The notes below the pieces were generated by a model. That model saw only the letters and a program-made list of their open reading frames with translations, ran no database searches and was not told where the DNA came from. A DNA stretch of 64,000 nucleotides from positions 113,593 to 177,592 of the forward strand of contig CAZYSK010000001.1 in assembly GCA_964649415.1 (NCBI GenBank), given 5' to 3'. The translations under genes were made by a program, and so were the position numbers. The stretch comes from CAZYSK01 sp964649415. GTDB lineage: Bacteria > Chloroflexota > Anaerolineae > B4-G1. Positions 1-6,901 of the stretch are shown here, in pieces. The number at the start of each line of letters is the position of its first letter. The stretch's first letter is position 1.

Positions 1-793
1 CAGCACCGCCGCCGTGCCGTTGTGCGAACGCGCGTATGGAGGCTGCCATGTCCGCCCCGTTGTCCCAGAAGGTGCTGATCTGGGAGCGATAGCACGCGAT
101 GGCGGCCGTCTTGGCACGCAGCGCCTCCTCGGAGAGCGACACGATATCTGCTCTCGCCCGCCTGTCGCCCAGTGCGGCGCGGACCCCCTCGGTGTCTTCG
201 GCGTAGGGGAAATCCTCGTAATACGTCAATGTGCGTCCAGAGCCCTCCGCAGCGCGGCGGACGACCTGATGGTCCACATGGTGTCCGACCCCCAACGGCG
301 CATAGAGCGTGCTGTCCCGCGCCAGCGGCAGTCTCGTCAGCCGGCCCACCAGCTCGCCGATCAGACCCCCGTCAGCGGAATGCATCTCGCCCCACAGCGC
401 CTTTTCGTCAGGGTAGAGAAAGCGTCCGTCGGCGGCCTGACGGTAGATGCAATCGGCATAGGGCCAATGGCACGCGTCCGCTCCGAGGCGAGCCAGCGCC
501 GTCAGGTCTTCGTCCCGCCGACTGGGCGTCGACGTAGCCAACGTCGACCGTGGACGGTCGGAGTCGATGTCTGCCACGTCGTCCAGGCCTGCCCAACGGC
601 TATGCAGCTCCCGGACAAACGGCGACAGCTCCGCGCCCGGGGGAGGAGATCCGGCGAAAACCGTGAGCACCAACACGCGGTCGCCCGCCTGCACCTGCTG
701 CCAGATGGTCCCCCCACAGGACAGAACAGCGTCGTCCAGATGCGGGGAAAGGTAGATCCTATTCGCGCTGGCTTGCACAGCTAGACAGTTCAC
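1..793 (-). CDS. PIG-L/LmbE family deacetylase, partial
   Basis: My own minus-strand translation gives a continuous frame that runs off the left edge, so the C-terminus is missing. Near the N-terminus it reads IYLSPHLDDAVLSCGGTI, the PHxDD metal-binding signature of the PIG-L/LmbE family (zinc-dependent N-acetylglucosamine-type deacetylases, including mycothiol and bacillithiol deacetylases). A later GVGHHVDHQVVRRAA segment matches the family's second HxxxH-like metal motif. GTG at 793 is chosen because AAGG lies upstream; GTG at 778 is the alternative, and an in-frame stop at 803-805 rules out anything longer. Its substrate cannot be told from the sequence. It diverges from the fmdB-like gene, and its start region overlaps that gene's promoter. 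The long plus-strand ORF over this region is a shadow. Confidence 0.85.
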   Translation of the reverse strand, partial: MNCLAVQASANRIYLSPHLDDAVLSCGGTIWQQVQAGDRVLVLTVFAGSPPPGAELSPFVRELHSRWAGLDDVADIDSDRPRSTLATSTPSRRDEDLTALARLGADACHWPYADCIYRQAADGRFLYPDEKALWGEMHSADGGLIGELVGRLTRLPLARDSTLYAPLGVGHHVDHQVVRRAAEGSGRTLTYYEDFPYAEDTEGVRAALGDRRARADIVSLSEEALRAKTAAIACYRSQISTFWDNGADMAASIRAFAQRHGGGA

Positions 794-801
794 GGTATAA
801 T
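773..801 (+). promoter_or_regulatory. sigma70-type promoter for the FmdB-family gene
   Basis: TTGCAC (773-778), a 17-bp spacer and a perfect TATAAT (796-801). Transcription would start near 808, giving a leader of about 32 nt with GGGAGG at 822-827 ahead of the ATG at 840. The site overlaps the 5' end of the divergent PIG-L gene. Confidence 0.75.
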
Positions 802-839
802 ATTACCTTAGTGGACTCTACGGGAGGTTCTATTCCAGT

Positions 840-1196
840 ATGCCGTTGTATGAGTATCAGTGTGAAGCTTGCGGTGTCCGGTTTGAACGCCGGCAGCACA
901 TCGACGAAGAAGCAGTGAAGGTTTGCCCAGAATGTGGAGGCAAGGTGCACCGCCTGATTCATCCTGTTGGCGTGATATTCAAGGGCTCTGGCTTCTACGT
1001 CACTGACAACCGCGCCAAGTCGTCCACCGCGATACCGCGAAACGCCAAGAAACACTCGGACAAGCCCCAGGGAAGCACGTCTGCAAGCGAGAGTAGCAAG
1101 AGCGGCAAGAGCGACGAGAGCGGCAAGAGCGACGAGAGCAGCAAGAGCAACGAGAGCAGCAAGGCTAGCAAAGGGAGCGGCTCAAAGAGCGACTAA
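840..1196 (+). CDS. FmdB family zinc ribbon protein
   Basis: 118 residues. The first 55 are a typical FmdB/CxxC_CxxC_SSSS regulatory zinc ribbon: it opens MPLYEYQCEACG, with cysteine pairs at 8/11 and 29/32, and ends in GSGFYVTDNR as the family usually does. Members are small putative regulators originally linked to formamidase/amidase operons; the actual function of this one is unknown. The C-terminal half is a low-complexity Ser/Lys/Glu/Asp tail built from a roughly six-residue repeat (SGKSDE), probably disordered. It has its own sigma70 promoter and a downstream hairpin, so it is likely monocistronic. Confidence 0.9.
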   Translation: MPLYEYQCEACGVRFERRQHIDEEAVKVCPECGGKVHRLIHPVGVIFKGSGFYVTDNRAKSSTAIPRNAKKHSDKPQGSTSASESSKSGKSDESGKSDESSKSNESSKASKGSGSKSD

Positions 1197-1216
1197 GGGG
1201 CAACGCCTACAGCACA

Positions 1217-1244
1217 GCGGGCATGGGTGCTCACCCACGCCCGC
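1217..1244 (+). terminator. hairpin terminator after the FmdB-family gene
   Basis: GCGGGC and TGGGT pair with ACCCA and GCCCGC around a GCTC loop, with one A/C mismatch. It lies 20 bases after the stop codon. The following run is pyrimidine-rich rather than a pure T tract, and the hairpin could also serve the convergent gene ending at 1290. Confidence 0.6.
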
Positions 1245-1289
1245 CTCTAGCTTCTACCCCACGTTCTAGGGCCCTGTCTGGCGGGCCCA

Positions 1290-1595
1290 CTACAGTTGAA
1301 ACCCCCCACTGGCGCGGACTATCTTCTGAGTGTAGTCGGTCACGTAGACGAGTAGCTTCTTCTTCAACTTGCGCCACTCATCCGAGGCGAGCGCATGCTG
1401 CAGGCTCTCCAAATCCTCCATCACGCCGCCGGTGAGGATCTGTGGCCGGTCACCGTACTGCGTGTACCACGCATCGGTAGGCTGGACACCGAGCTTGACC
1501 AGCCCCGGCCCGAAATCTCGAACCACGAACTCGAAGTACTCGTCCTCCCGTCCCGGCCTGATGTTCCAGGACATCAGAAGCTTGAACATGCCCAC
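1290..1595 (-). CDS. conserved hypothetical protein, dimeric alpha/beta-barrel-like
   Basis: 101 residues with no signal peptide. The N-terminus (MFKLLMSWNIRPGREDEYFEF) and the pattern beta strand, helix, WYTQYGD..ILTGGVMEDLESLQHAL, then a basic helix resemble small ferredoxin-like ABM/NIPSNAP/EthD dimeric barrel proteins. I do not recognise a specific family. GAGGAG sits about 7 bases before the ATG. It lies between the convergent FmdB gene and the TPR lipoprotein, with no obvious operon partner. No function is assigned. Confidence 0.7.
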   Translation of the reverse strand: MGMFKLLMSWNIRPGREDEYFEFVVRDFGPGLVKLGVQPTDAWYTQYGDRPQILTGGVMEDLESLQHALASDEWRKLKKKLLVYVTDYTQKIVRASGGFQL

Positions 1596-1659
1596 TCCTC
1601 AACCGCTTTCACAGATCCGACAGACACCAGAATAGCCCTCGCTCAGACTCGACCAGGGC

Positions 1660-2442
1660 TCACGGGCACCCCAGCGCGCCCAGCGCCTGCTCACCCTGGG
1701 TGCGCCAGCTTGCCGGTGGGTCAAGCGCCAGGAAATCGCTGTACGCCTGGCAGGCGCCCGGCGTGTCACCGCTCCGTGCGTATGCCTCCCCTAGCGCGTA
1801 GTATGCCTGGGGCAGATCCGGCGCCTGTTCGACAGCTTGTTGCAGCACCTCGACGGCGGCTGCATAGTCTGCTTGCTGGATATAGACGTTTCCCATGCCG
1901 ATGAGCGCCTCAGGCATGCCCTCCCTCAACTCCAATGCCCGCTCGAACTCGGACGTCGCCTGCTCCATGAGCTGCAAGTCCAATGAAGCCATCGCGTCGG
2001 TCCCCGAGAGCGCCAAGACAAGGTAGGCGGCACCCAGTTGATAGTGCGAGTCTGGATCATCGGGATCTATCGCCAACGCAGCCTCAAACTCAGCCGCAGC
2101 ACTGTTGGGGTCCTGCAACTGGAAGAACGTCACACCCAGGTTATGGTGAGCGGCGGCGTTGTCAGGGTCGAGCGCTATCACCGTGCGGAACTCGTCCTCG
2201 GCCTTGAGCAACTCACCGATCTGGTTGTACGCCTGCCCCAGCAGGAAATGCGCCTCGCTGCTCCCCGGGTCCAGCTCGATCGCAGACTCTAGATCGACAA
2301 CCGCCTCGGCGGGTTCATCCACTTCCAGGTGAGCACGGCCTGACTCCAACAAGCTCTCCAGGTCTGTGCCGTCGGACTCTGCCTGGCACGCAACCAACAC
2401 CACCACGAGCAGCGCAGCGATGAACACAAGAGGTCTCCGCAT
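1660..2442 (-). CDS. TPR-repeat lipoprotein
   Basis: 260 residues. Residues 1-18 are a lipoprotein signal peptide ending in lipobox LVAC, with the lipidated Cys at 19. The rest is about six tetratricopeptide repeats (for example AHFLLGQAYNQIGE, AAHHNLGVTFFQLQD), a scaffold for protein-protein contacts on the outer face of the membrane. ATG 2442 is chosen over 2454 because it gives a proper signal peptide, sits 5 bases after GGAGG, and lies immediately after the upstream gene's stop (2444-2446). It is probably the last gene of the 6.5-to-1.7 kb operon. The partner protein is unknown. Confidence 0.88.
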   Translation of the reverse strand: MRRPLVFIAALLVVVLVACQAESDGTDLESLLESGRAHLEVDEPAEAVVDLESAIELDPGSSEAHFLLGQAYNQIGELLKAEDEFRTVIALDPDNAAAHHNLGVTFFQLQDPNSAAAEFEAALAIDPDDPDSHYQLGAAYLVLALSGTDAMASLDLQLMEQATSEFERALELREGMPEALIGMGNVYIQQADYAAAVEVLQQAVEQAPDLPQAYYALGEAYARSGDTPGACQAYSDFLALDPPASWRTQGEQALGALGCP

Positions 2443-2443
2443 C

Positions 2444-3097
2444 TCACCCTCCATTCCGTAGCCTGGGTTCCAGGACGATGACCTGAGTTTCCTCTGACAA
2501 GCTGGACCGACTGACCTTGAGCACCTCCTGACTATCCACGTTCTCCAGCCCCATCTCCTTCAGGAAACGGCCCAACGTGCCCAGCTTGAGCTTCAGACCG
2601 GGAATCTTATAATACATCGGGACGACGATATTCGGCTCGAAGAGGCTGATCACTTCGGACGCGCGCGCCGTACTGAGGCTCCCGCCGCCCCCCACAGGCA
2701 CGAGCAGGATGTTCACTGCACCCAGGTTCTCCACCTGAGACTGAGCGGGCACGTGCCCCAGCCGTCCCAGGTGGCACACCGTCAGCCCATCGTATTCAAA
2801 GGTGAAAACCGTATTGGGCCCACGCAATGCCCCCCGCTTGTCGTCCGCGAAGGTAGCCGTGCCGGATATGAACACGCCGCCGATCTCGTACTCGCCCGGC
2901 CCGTCCAGAAGCTTGGACGGCCCGCGCACGCCGGATGTGAAACGACAATCGGGGTCATCGTGACTCAGTGTGACGACACCTGCGCGGAGACGCGGAAGTG
3001 ATAGGCCGACGTCGGGGGGATAGGGATCGGTCACGACTGCCACCATACCCCGCTGGTTCAGCCGGAAACAAGTCTGTCCGTACCAGGTGATCTCCAT
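2444..3097 (-). CDS. MBL-fold metal-dependent hydrolase (UlaG-like)
   Basis: 217 residues from the chosen ATG (MEITWYGQTCFRL, the usual start of UlaG-like beta-lactamase-fold proteins), preceded by GGAGAG. Seen motifs are TDPYPP, LSHDDPDC in place of the canonical HxHxDH, GPGEYEIGGVFISG, and HLGRLGH. The first metal motif is reduced, as in many Lactamase_B_3-type proteins that are not true lactamases, so hydrolase activity is a family-level inference. An upstream ATG at 3166 is possible but adds an atypical leader. It is followed at once by the TPR lipoprotein, pointing to co-transcription. Confidence 0.82.
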   Translation of the reverse strand: MEITWYGQTCFRLNQRGMVAVVTDPYPPDVGLSLPRLRAGVVTLSHDDPDCRFTSGVRGPSKLLDGPGEYEIGGVFISGTATFADDKRGALRGPNTVFTFEYDGLTVCHLGRLGHVPAQSQVENLGAVNILLVPVGGGGSLSTARASEVISLFEPNIVVPMYYKIPGLKLKLGTLGRFLKEMGLENVDSQEVLKVSRSSLSEETQVIVLEPRLRNGG

Positions 3098-3182
3098 GTG
3101 TGATATCTCTCCGCAGCGCCCGTAGTGAATCGAGCGAATTATACTGTGAATCCAGATTCCGGGCAATGACCAGCCCGTGAGG

Positions 3183-4829
3183 TCACCCCTGCCGCCATTG
3201 CTGTGTGAGGGCTACCTGGGCGGTGTAGTCGGCTACCTGGCGCTCGATCTCCAATTCGTCCCAGCCCAGACGCGGAGCCATCAGCTCGGCCACGGCCCGA
3301 GCCCTTCCGATCCCGCCGTCTCGCGTCTCGTAGATCACGTGCGTGCGGCGCATAAGCACATCGCACACGGTCAGAGCCATTTCGTGCTGCACAGCGTAGA
3401 GGACCTCCGCCAGCAGGTACCGATTCTCCGGCACAATGCGCTCTCCCAAGGCCGGGTTCTCCTCAGCGTAGGCCAGCACCCACGCGGCATCACGACCGTA
3501 CGTGTCCACCAGGTATTCCCCGGCCACCTCATCCACGCCGCTCACGGGCACCGGTTCTATCTGCGCGCCCTCCAAGGGCTCCCGCGTCCGGCACTGAGAT
3601 CGCGCGTGGATGCCGAACTCCCCTGCCAGCCTCTGCGCAACCCGGCTGGTCATTTGCTCGCCCATGAGCCGATGGGTGGTCAGTTTGCCACCTGCAACGG
3701 TGAAGAGGCCAGACTCAGCCTCGACAATCACGTGCTCCCGAGAAACCGATGACGGGTTGCCAGGGGCCGAAACGAGCGGGCGTAGGCCGGCAAACGTGCT
3801 GACGACGTCGTCTTCATCCATCTGAGCCCCAGGGAACGTTTGCTGGATCGCTTCCAGAAGATACTCAACGTCCTCGGTCGTAGCGCCGGGGGTGTCCATG
3901 TCCCCCTGGTAGTCGGTGTCCGTAGTGCCGATGAGCGTAAAATCCCCCCAGGGAATCAAGAAGACGTGCCGGCCATCGCGAGGAACACCAAATATGACCG
4001 CGTGCTGGCTGCGCAAGCGCGCCTGAGGGATGAGCAAGTGAATACCCTTGGTCGGCCGTACCATCGGTTCCCGGTGATCCCCGTCCAGATCGAGGACATC
4101 GTCAGTCCAGACGCCGGTGGCGTTGACGACGACACGGGCGCGCACCTCAACCTCCCGCCCGGCGACCTCATCCCGCACACAAGCGCCGACGACCTGCCCG
4201 CCCGCATGCATCAGGCCAACCACGCGGGCGTAGTTGGCCGTGACTGTGCCATGGAGATGCGCAGCCTTGGCGGTCGTCAGCGTCAAGCGGGCATCGTTCA
4301 CCTGAGCGTCGTAGTAGCGGCCCGCACTGAGCAGACTCCGTCCAGCAACCAAAGGCTCACGTTGCCGCACTTCCTCCGGGGACAGCCAGCTGTGGTTCTG
4401 CACGTTACGAAACAGGCTCAGTGCATCGTACAACACCATCGCAGCGCGTATCTTCAGCGCGGAGGGCTTCTGGGCCCGGTAGATCGGATAGATGAACGGC
4501 AACGGACGCACCAGCCGGGGAGCGATGCTGCGCATCACGCGTCGCTCGCTACAGGCATCGAAAACCAGCTTGAACCCACCGTACTCCAGGTAGCGGATGC
4601 CGCCGTGGATCAGCCGCGTGGAGCGACTGCTGGTCCCGCTGGCAAAATCCTGCCTCTCGACGAGCGCGGTGCGGAACCCTCGCAAGCTCGCGTCTCGAGC
4701 AACAGCCACGCCGGTGATACCGCCGCCGATGATCAACAGGTCGAACTCCTCCTGGGCCAGGCGCTCCACATTTTCGTTGCGCACGGCGGCGGAGAAGGGA
4801 CGACCCAGAGAAACGCCGCTCTCTTCCAT
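3183..4829 (-). CDS. glpD: glycerol-3-phosphate dehydrogenase, FAD-dependent (GlpD/GlpA family)
   Basis: 548 residues. An N-terminal Rossmann FAD motif (DLLIIGGGITGVAVARD), the GTSSRSTRLIHGGIRYLEYG segment that is highly conserved in GlpD/GlpA, a DAO core, and a C-terminal domain with the VQHEMALTVCDVLMRRTHVI signature. The family oxidises sn-glycerol 3-phosphate to DHAP at the membrane and passes electrons to quinone. ATG 4829 is chosen because the longer frame adds 72 non-homologous residues that overlap the upstream gene. It starts 5 bases after the AGPS-like gene's stop, so the two are translationally close. No glpF, glpK or GlpC-like gene is nearby. Confidence 0.92.
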   Translation of the reverse strand: MEESGVSLGRPFSAAVRNENVERLAQEEFDLLIIGGGITGVAVARDASLRGFRTALVERQDFASGTSSRSTRLIHGGIRYLEYGGFKLVFDACSERRVMRSIAPRLVRPLPFIYPIYRAQKPSALKIRAAMVLYDALSLFRNVQNHSWLSPEEVRQREPLVAGRSLLSAGRYYDAQVNDARLTLTTAKAAHLHGTVTANYARVVGLMHAGGQVVGACVRDEVAGREVEVRARVVVNATGVWTDDVLDLDGDHREPMVRPTKGIHLLIPQARLRSQHAVIFGVPRDGRHVFLIPWGDFTLIGTTDTDYQGDMDTPGATTEDVEYLLEAIQQTFPGAQMDEDDVVSTFAGLRPLVSAPGNPSSVSREHVIVEAESGLFTVAGGKLTTHRLMGEQMTSRVAQRLAGEFGIHARSQCRTREPLEGAQIEPVPVSGVDEVAGEYLVDTYGRDAAWVLAYAEENPALGERIVPENRYLLAEVLYAVQHEMALTVCDVLMRRTHVIYETRDGGIGRARAVAELMAPRLGWDELEIERQVADYTAQVALTQQWRQG

Positions 4830-4834
4830 AACCC

Positions 4835-6532
4835 CTACCCCTCTGGCCCGGGCAACAGGATACCAGGATTCATGATGCCGGCCGGATCCAAGGTGCGCTT
4901 CAACGCATGGAGTGCCCGCATCCCTACCGGCCCGACTTCCTCCTCGAGCCAGGGGATGTGATCCTGGCCAATACCGTGATGGTGGGTCAGCGTGCCTCCA
5001 GCAGCCAGAATGGCGTCGGTGGTCGCCTGCTTGACCGCCCACCACTGTTCCTGCCTGGCCAGCGGGTCGGGGTCAGACACCTGGCGTCCCAAGAAAGTCG
5101 CGTAGAGGGAAGCACCGTAGGGATACGCGTGAGACACGTGGGTCATCACGTACCCCGGACCTCCACCGGTCGCGGAGATGGCACCCTTCATCGCCACGGC
5201 CATAGCCTCGTAGAGGTGTACCAGGTTCGACCACGTAGTAGCCGTCTCCAACGTGTCCACCATAACGCGGTGAGCAAGAAGCGTGTCGCGCAGGTACGGC
5301 TGCGCATAGCGGTCACGCGCCCAAGACCGCCCCACCCCGCGGCCCAGCGAAAGGCCACGATGGTCGCCGCATATCGTCAGCGCCAGGTCCCACTGCTGCG
5401 CCACCCACTCGATATCTCCGTCGAAGCCCAGCATCATCAGGGTACTGCCCATCGCAAGGTCGTATTTCTGTACCTTCAGGTAACCCTCAACCAGGCTGTC
5501 TGCCACCCGGCGCAGCCCGTGGTGCTCGTGACTCAGCACGGCCGAGGCTGCCGTCTCAGGCGCGTCGGACAGGCGTATGATGGCGGGACGCAGGGCCTGG
5601 GACTGCATCAGTTCGCGGTATGCGGCTACACCCTCCTCGAGGGTGTGGAACAGGACACCCCGATAATCGCGCACCGCGGGCAAGGGGTGGACGTGCATCG
5701 TGGCCTCGGTGATCACGCCACAGGTGCCCTCAGAGCCAACCAGCAGTTCCAGAATACTGGGGCCGGCCGCAGTGGCAGGCGTGTCCTTGGTTTCCACAAT
5801 ACCCACCGGTGTGACCGCCCGCACAGCCTGGGTCATGTGCTCGATCTTACCGTAGCCGACGGAGTTCTGCCCGGCCGAGCGCGTGACGATCCAGCCGCCA
5901 AGGGTAGAGAATTCGAAGGATTGGGGAAAGTGGCCCAGCGTGAAGCCGTGGGCGTTCAGTTGAGCCTCTATCTCCGGCCCAGTCGCGCCAGCCTGGATGC
6001 GGGCCGTGCGAGACACGGGGTCCACCGAGAGCACACGATCCAGCCGGGCCAGGTCAAGCGTAATCGCAGGGCGCTCGTCGGGAGCCGGCTCAACGCCCGC
6101 CAAGACGGTACTGCCACCGCCGAAGGGGATAACCACGACGTCACGCTCGGCCGCCCACGCCAGCAAAGAGGCGACGTGTCCCTGGTCGGCGGGGTACACC
6201 ACGACGTCAGGGGGATTGGGTACGTAGCCAGCGCGGATGCGGACCAGGTCACGGTAGGATTTCCCGTAGGCGTGCTCGACGCGGCACAGCTTGTCGGTGC
6301 GCACCGCGTCTTCTCCCAGCAGTCTGCGCAGAGACGAGAGCATCGGATCATCCAGGCGCGAGGGCCGTAGCTCTACGTCCTCAAGCGAGACGGGAAGGAT
6401 CTCCTGTTCAACGGCATCGTCGGGCAGTTCGAGCCACTCCCGGATTGTGGGCCAGAAGGCAGTGCGCCCCTCCAGCGAATAATCCTGGTCGAGGGTGCCC
6501 CAGCCCCACCAGCGTAGGTTCGGAATGTCCAT
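4835..6532 (-). CDS. FAD-binding oxidoreductase, alkyldihydroxyacetonephosphate synthase-like
   Basis: 565 residues. It begins RWWGWGTLDQDY, typical of bacterial AGPS homologues. It has a PCMH-type FAD-binding domain (residues about 100-280, with VVIPFGGGSTV and GSEGTCGVITEAT) and a C-terminal FAD-linked oxidase domain ending in LTHHHGIGQDH. That His-rich motif is characteristic of alkyl-DHAP synthase and the related D-lactate/glycolate oxidases. AGPS exchanges the acyl chain of acyl-DHAP for a fatty alcohol in ether-lipid synthesis. Whether this one does so is unproven, but its adjacency to a DHAP-producing GlpD fits. The annotated long plus-strand frame here is a shadow. Confidence 0.85.
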   Translation of the reverse strand: MDIPNLRWWGWGTLDQDYSLEGRTAFWPTIREWLELPDDAVEQEILPVSLEDVELRPSRLDDPMLSSLRRLLGEDAVRTDKLCRVEHAYGKSYRDLVRIRAGYVPNPPDVVVYPADQGHVASLLAWAAERDVVVIPFGGGSTVLAGVEPAPDERPAITLDLARLDRVLSVDPVSRTARIQAGATGPEIEAQLNAHGFTLGHFPQSFEFSTLGGWIVTRSAGQNSVGYGKIEHMTQAVRAVTPVGIVETKDTPATAAGPSILELLVGSEGTCGVITEATMHVHPLPAVRDYRGVLFHTLEEGVAAYRELMQSQALRPAIIRLSDAPETAASAVLSHEHHGLRRVADSLVEGYLKVQKYDLAMGSTLMMLGFDGDIEWVAQQWDLALTICGDHRGLSLGRGVGRSWARDRYAQPYLRDTLLAHRVMVDTLETATTWSNLVHLYEAMAVAMKGAISATGGGPGYVMTHVSHAYPYGASLYATFLGRQVSDPDPLARQEQWWAVKQATTDAILAAGGTLTHHHGIGQDHIPWLEEEVGPVGMRALHALKRTLDPAGIMNPGILLPGPEG

Positions 6533-6665
6533 AAGCCCTCAGTCCTTAGTCTCCAGTTCTCAGTTCAAAGCCCTGTTCGAGTCCTAGATCTCTGCCTCAG
6601 GGTGTCACGGTCCGCTCGTCGCCTCGCGCGCGAGGCAATCCTATGCAGTCTCAACAATCCACGAT

Positions 6666-6694
6666 AGTATACCCGGATTCAGGCAGGATGGGAA
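6666..6694 (-). promoter_or_regulatory. candidate promoter for the AGPS/GlpD/MBL/TPR operon
   Basis: On the minus strand: TTCCCA (6694-6689), a 17-bp spacer, and TATACT (6671-6666). The -10 is good and the -35 weak. The leader to the start at 6532 would be about 125 nt. Confidence 0.45.
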
Positions 6695-6727
6695 GCTGTC
6701 ACGAGCGCAGCCAGCGCCCCCAACACG

Positions 6728-6759
6728 GTGAAGAGGCCCCCTCCCAGGAGCCTCTTCAC
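6728..6759 (-). terminator. hairpin, probable terminator of the protease gene
   Basis: GTGAAGAGGC and GCCTCTTCAC form a 10-bp perfect stem with a 12-nt loop, about 140 nt beyond the protease stop codon. There is no T run on either side, so factor-independent termination is uncertain. Confidence 0.45.
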
Positions 6760-6901
6760 GCCAGTCTAGCGCTCGCCATCCACGTCTGGAAACCGCAACG
6801 GCCCGCGAACACTTGCCTACCCCGGACGCAACGTGCGCTCCATCACTCGCCAGAGCAAGCCAATGCCCAGGCAGACGGAAACAGCTCGTGTCCGGCGTGC
6901 A

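Larger units (their letters stand above)
6533..6901. other. intergenic region with palindromes and a promoter
   Basis: It holds a perfect 16-bp palindrome GCCTCGCGCGCGAGGC (6621-6636) in the presumed leader of the AGPS-like gene, and a CAGTTCTCAGTTC-like simple sequence near 6541-6566. It also has a minus-strand promoter at 6666-6694 and a strong hairpin at 6728-6759. A 26-codon minus-strand frame (6679-6759, GTG start, hydrophobic) overlaps the hairpin but has no clear ribosome binding site. No convincing gene was seen. Confidence 0.6.

Noticed and set aside
14..784. 256-codon plus-strand frame at the left edge
   Set aside because: The opposite strand encodes a PIG-L deacetylase with PHLDD and HHVDH motifs.
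3840..6370. Long plus-strand frames opposite GlpD and the AGPS-like gene
   Set aside because: They mirror strongly supported minus-strand genes and show no family motifs; high GC codon bias creates open antisense frames.
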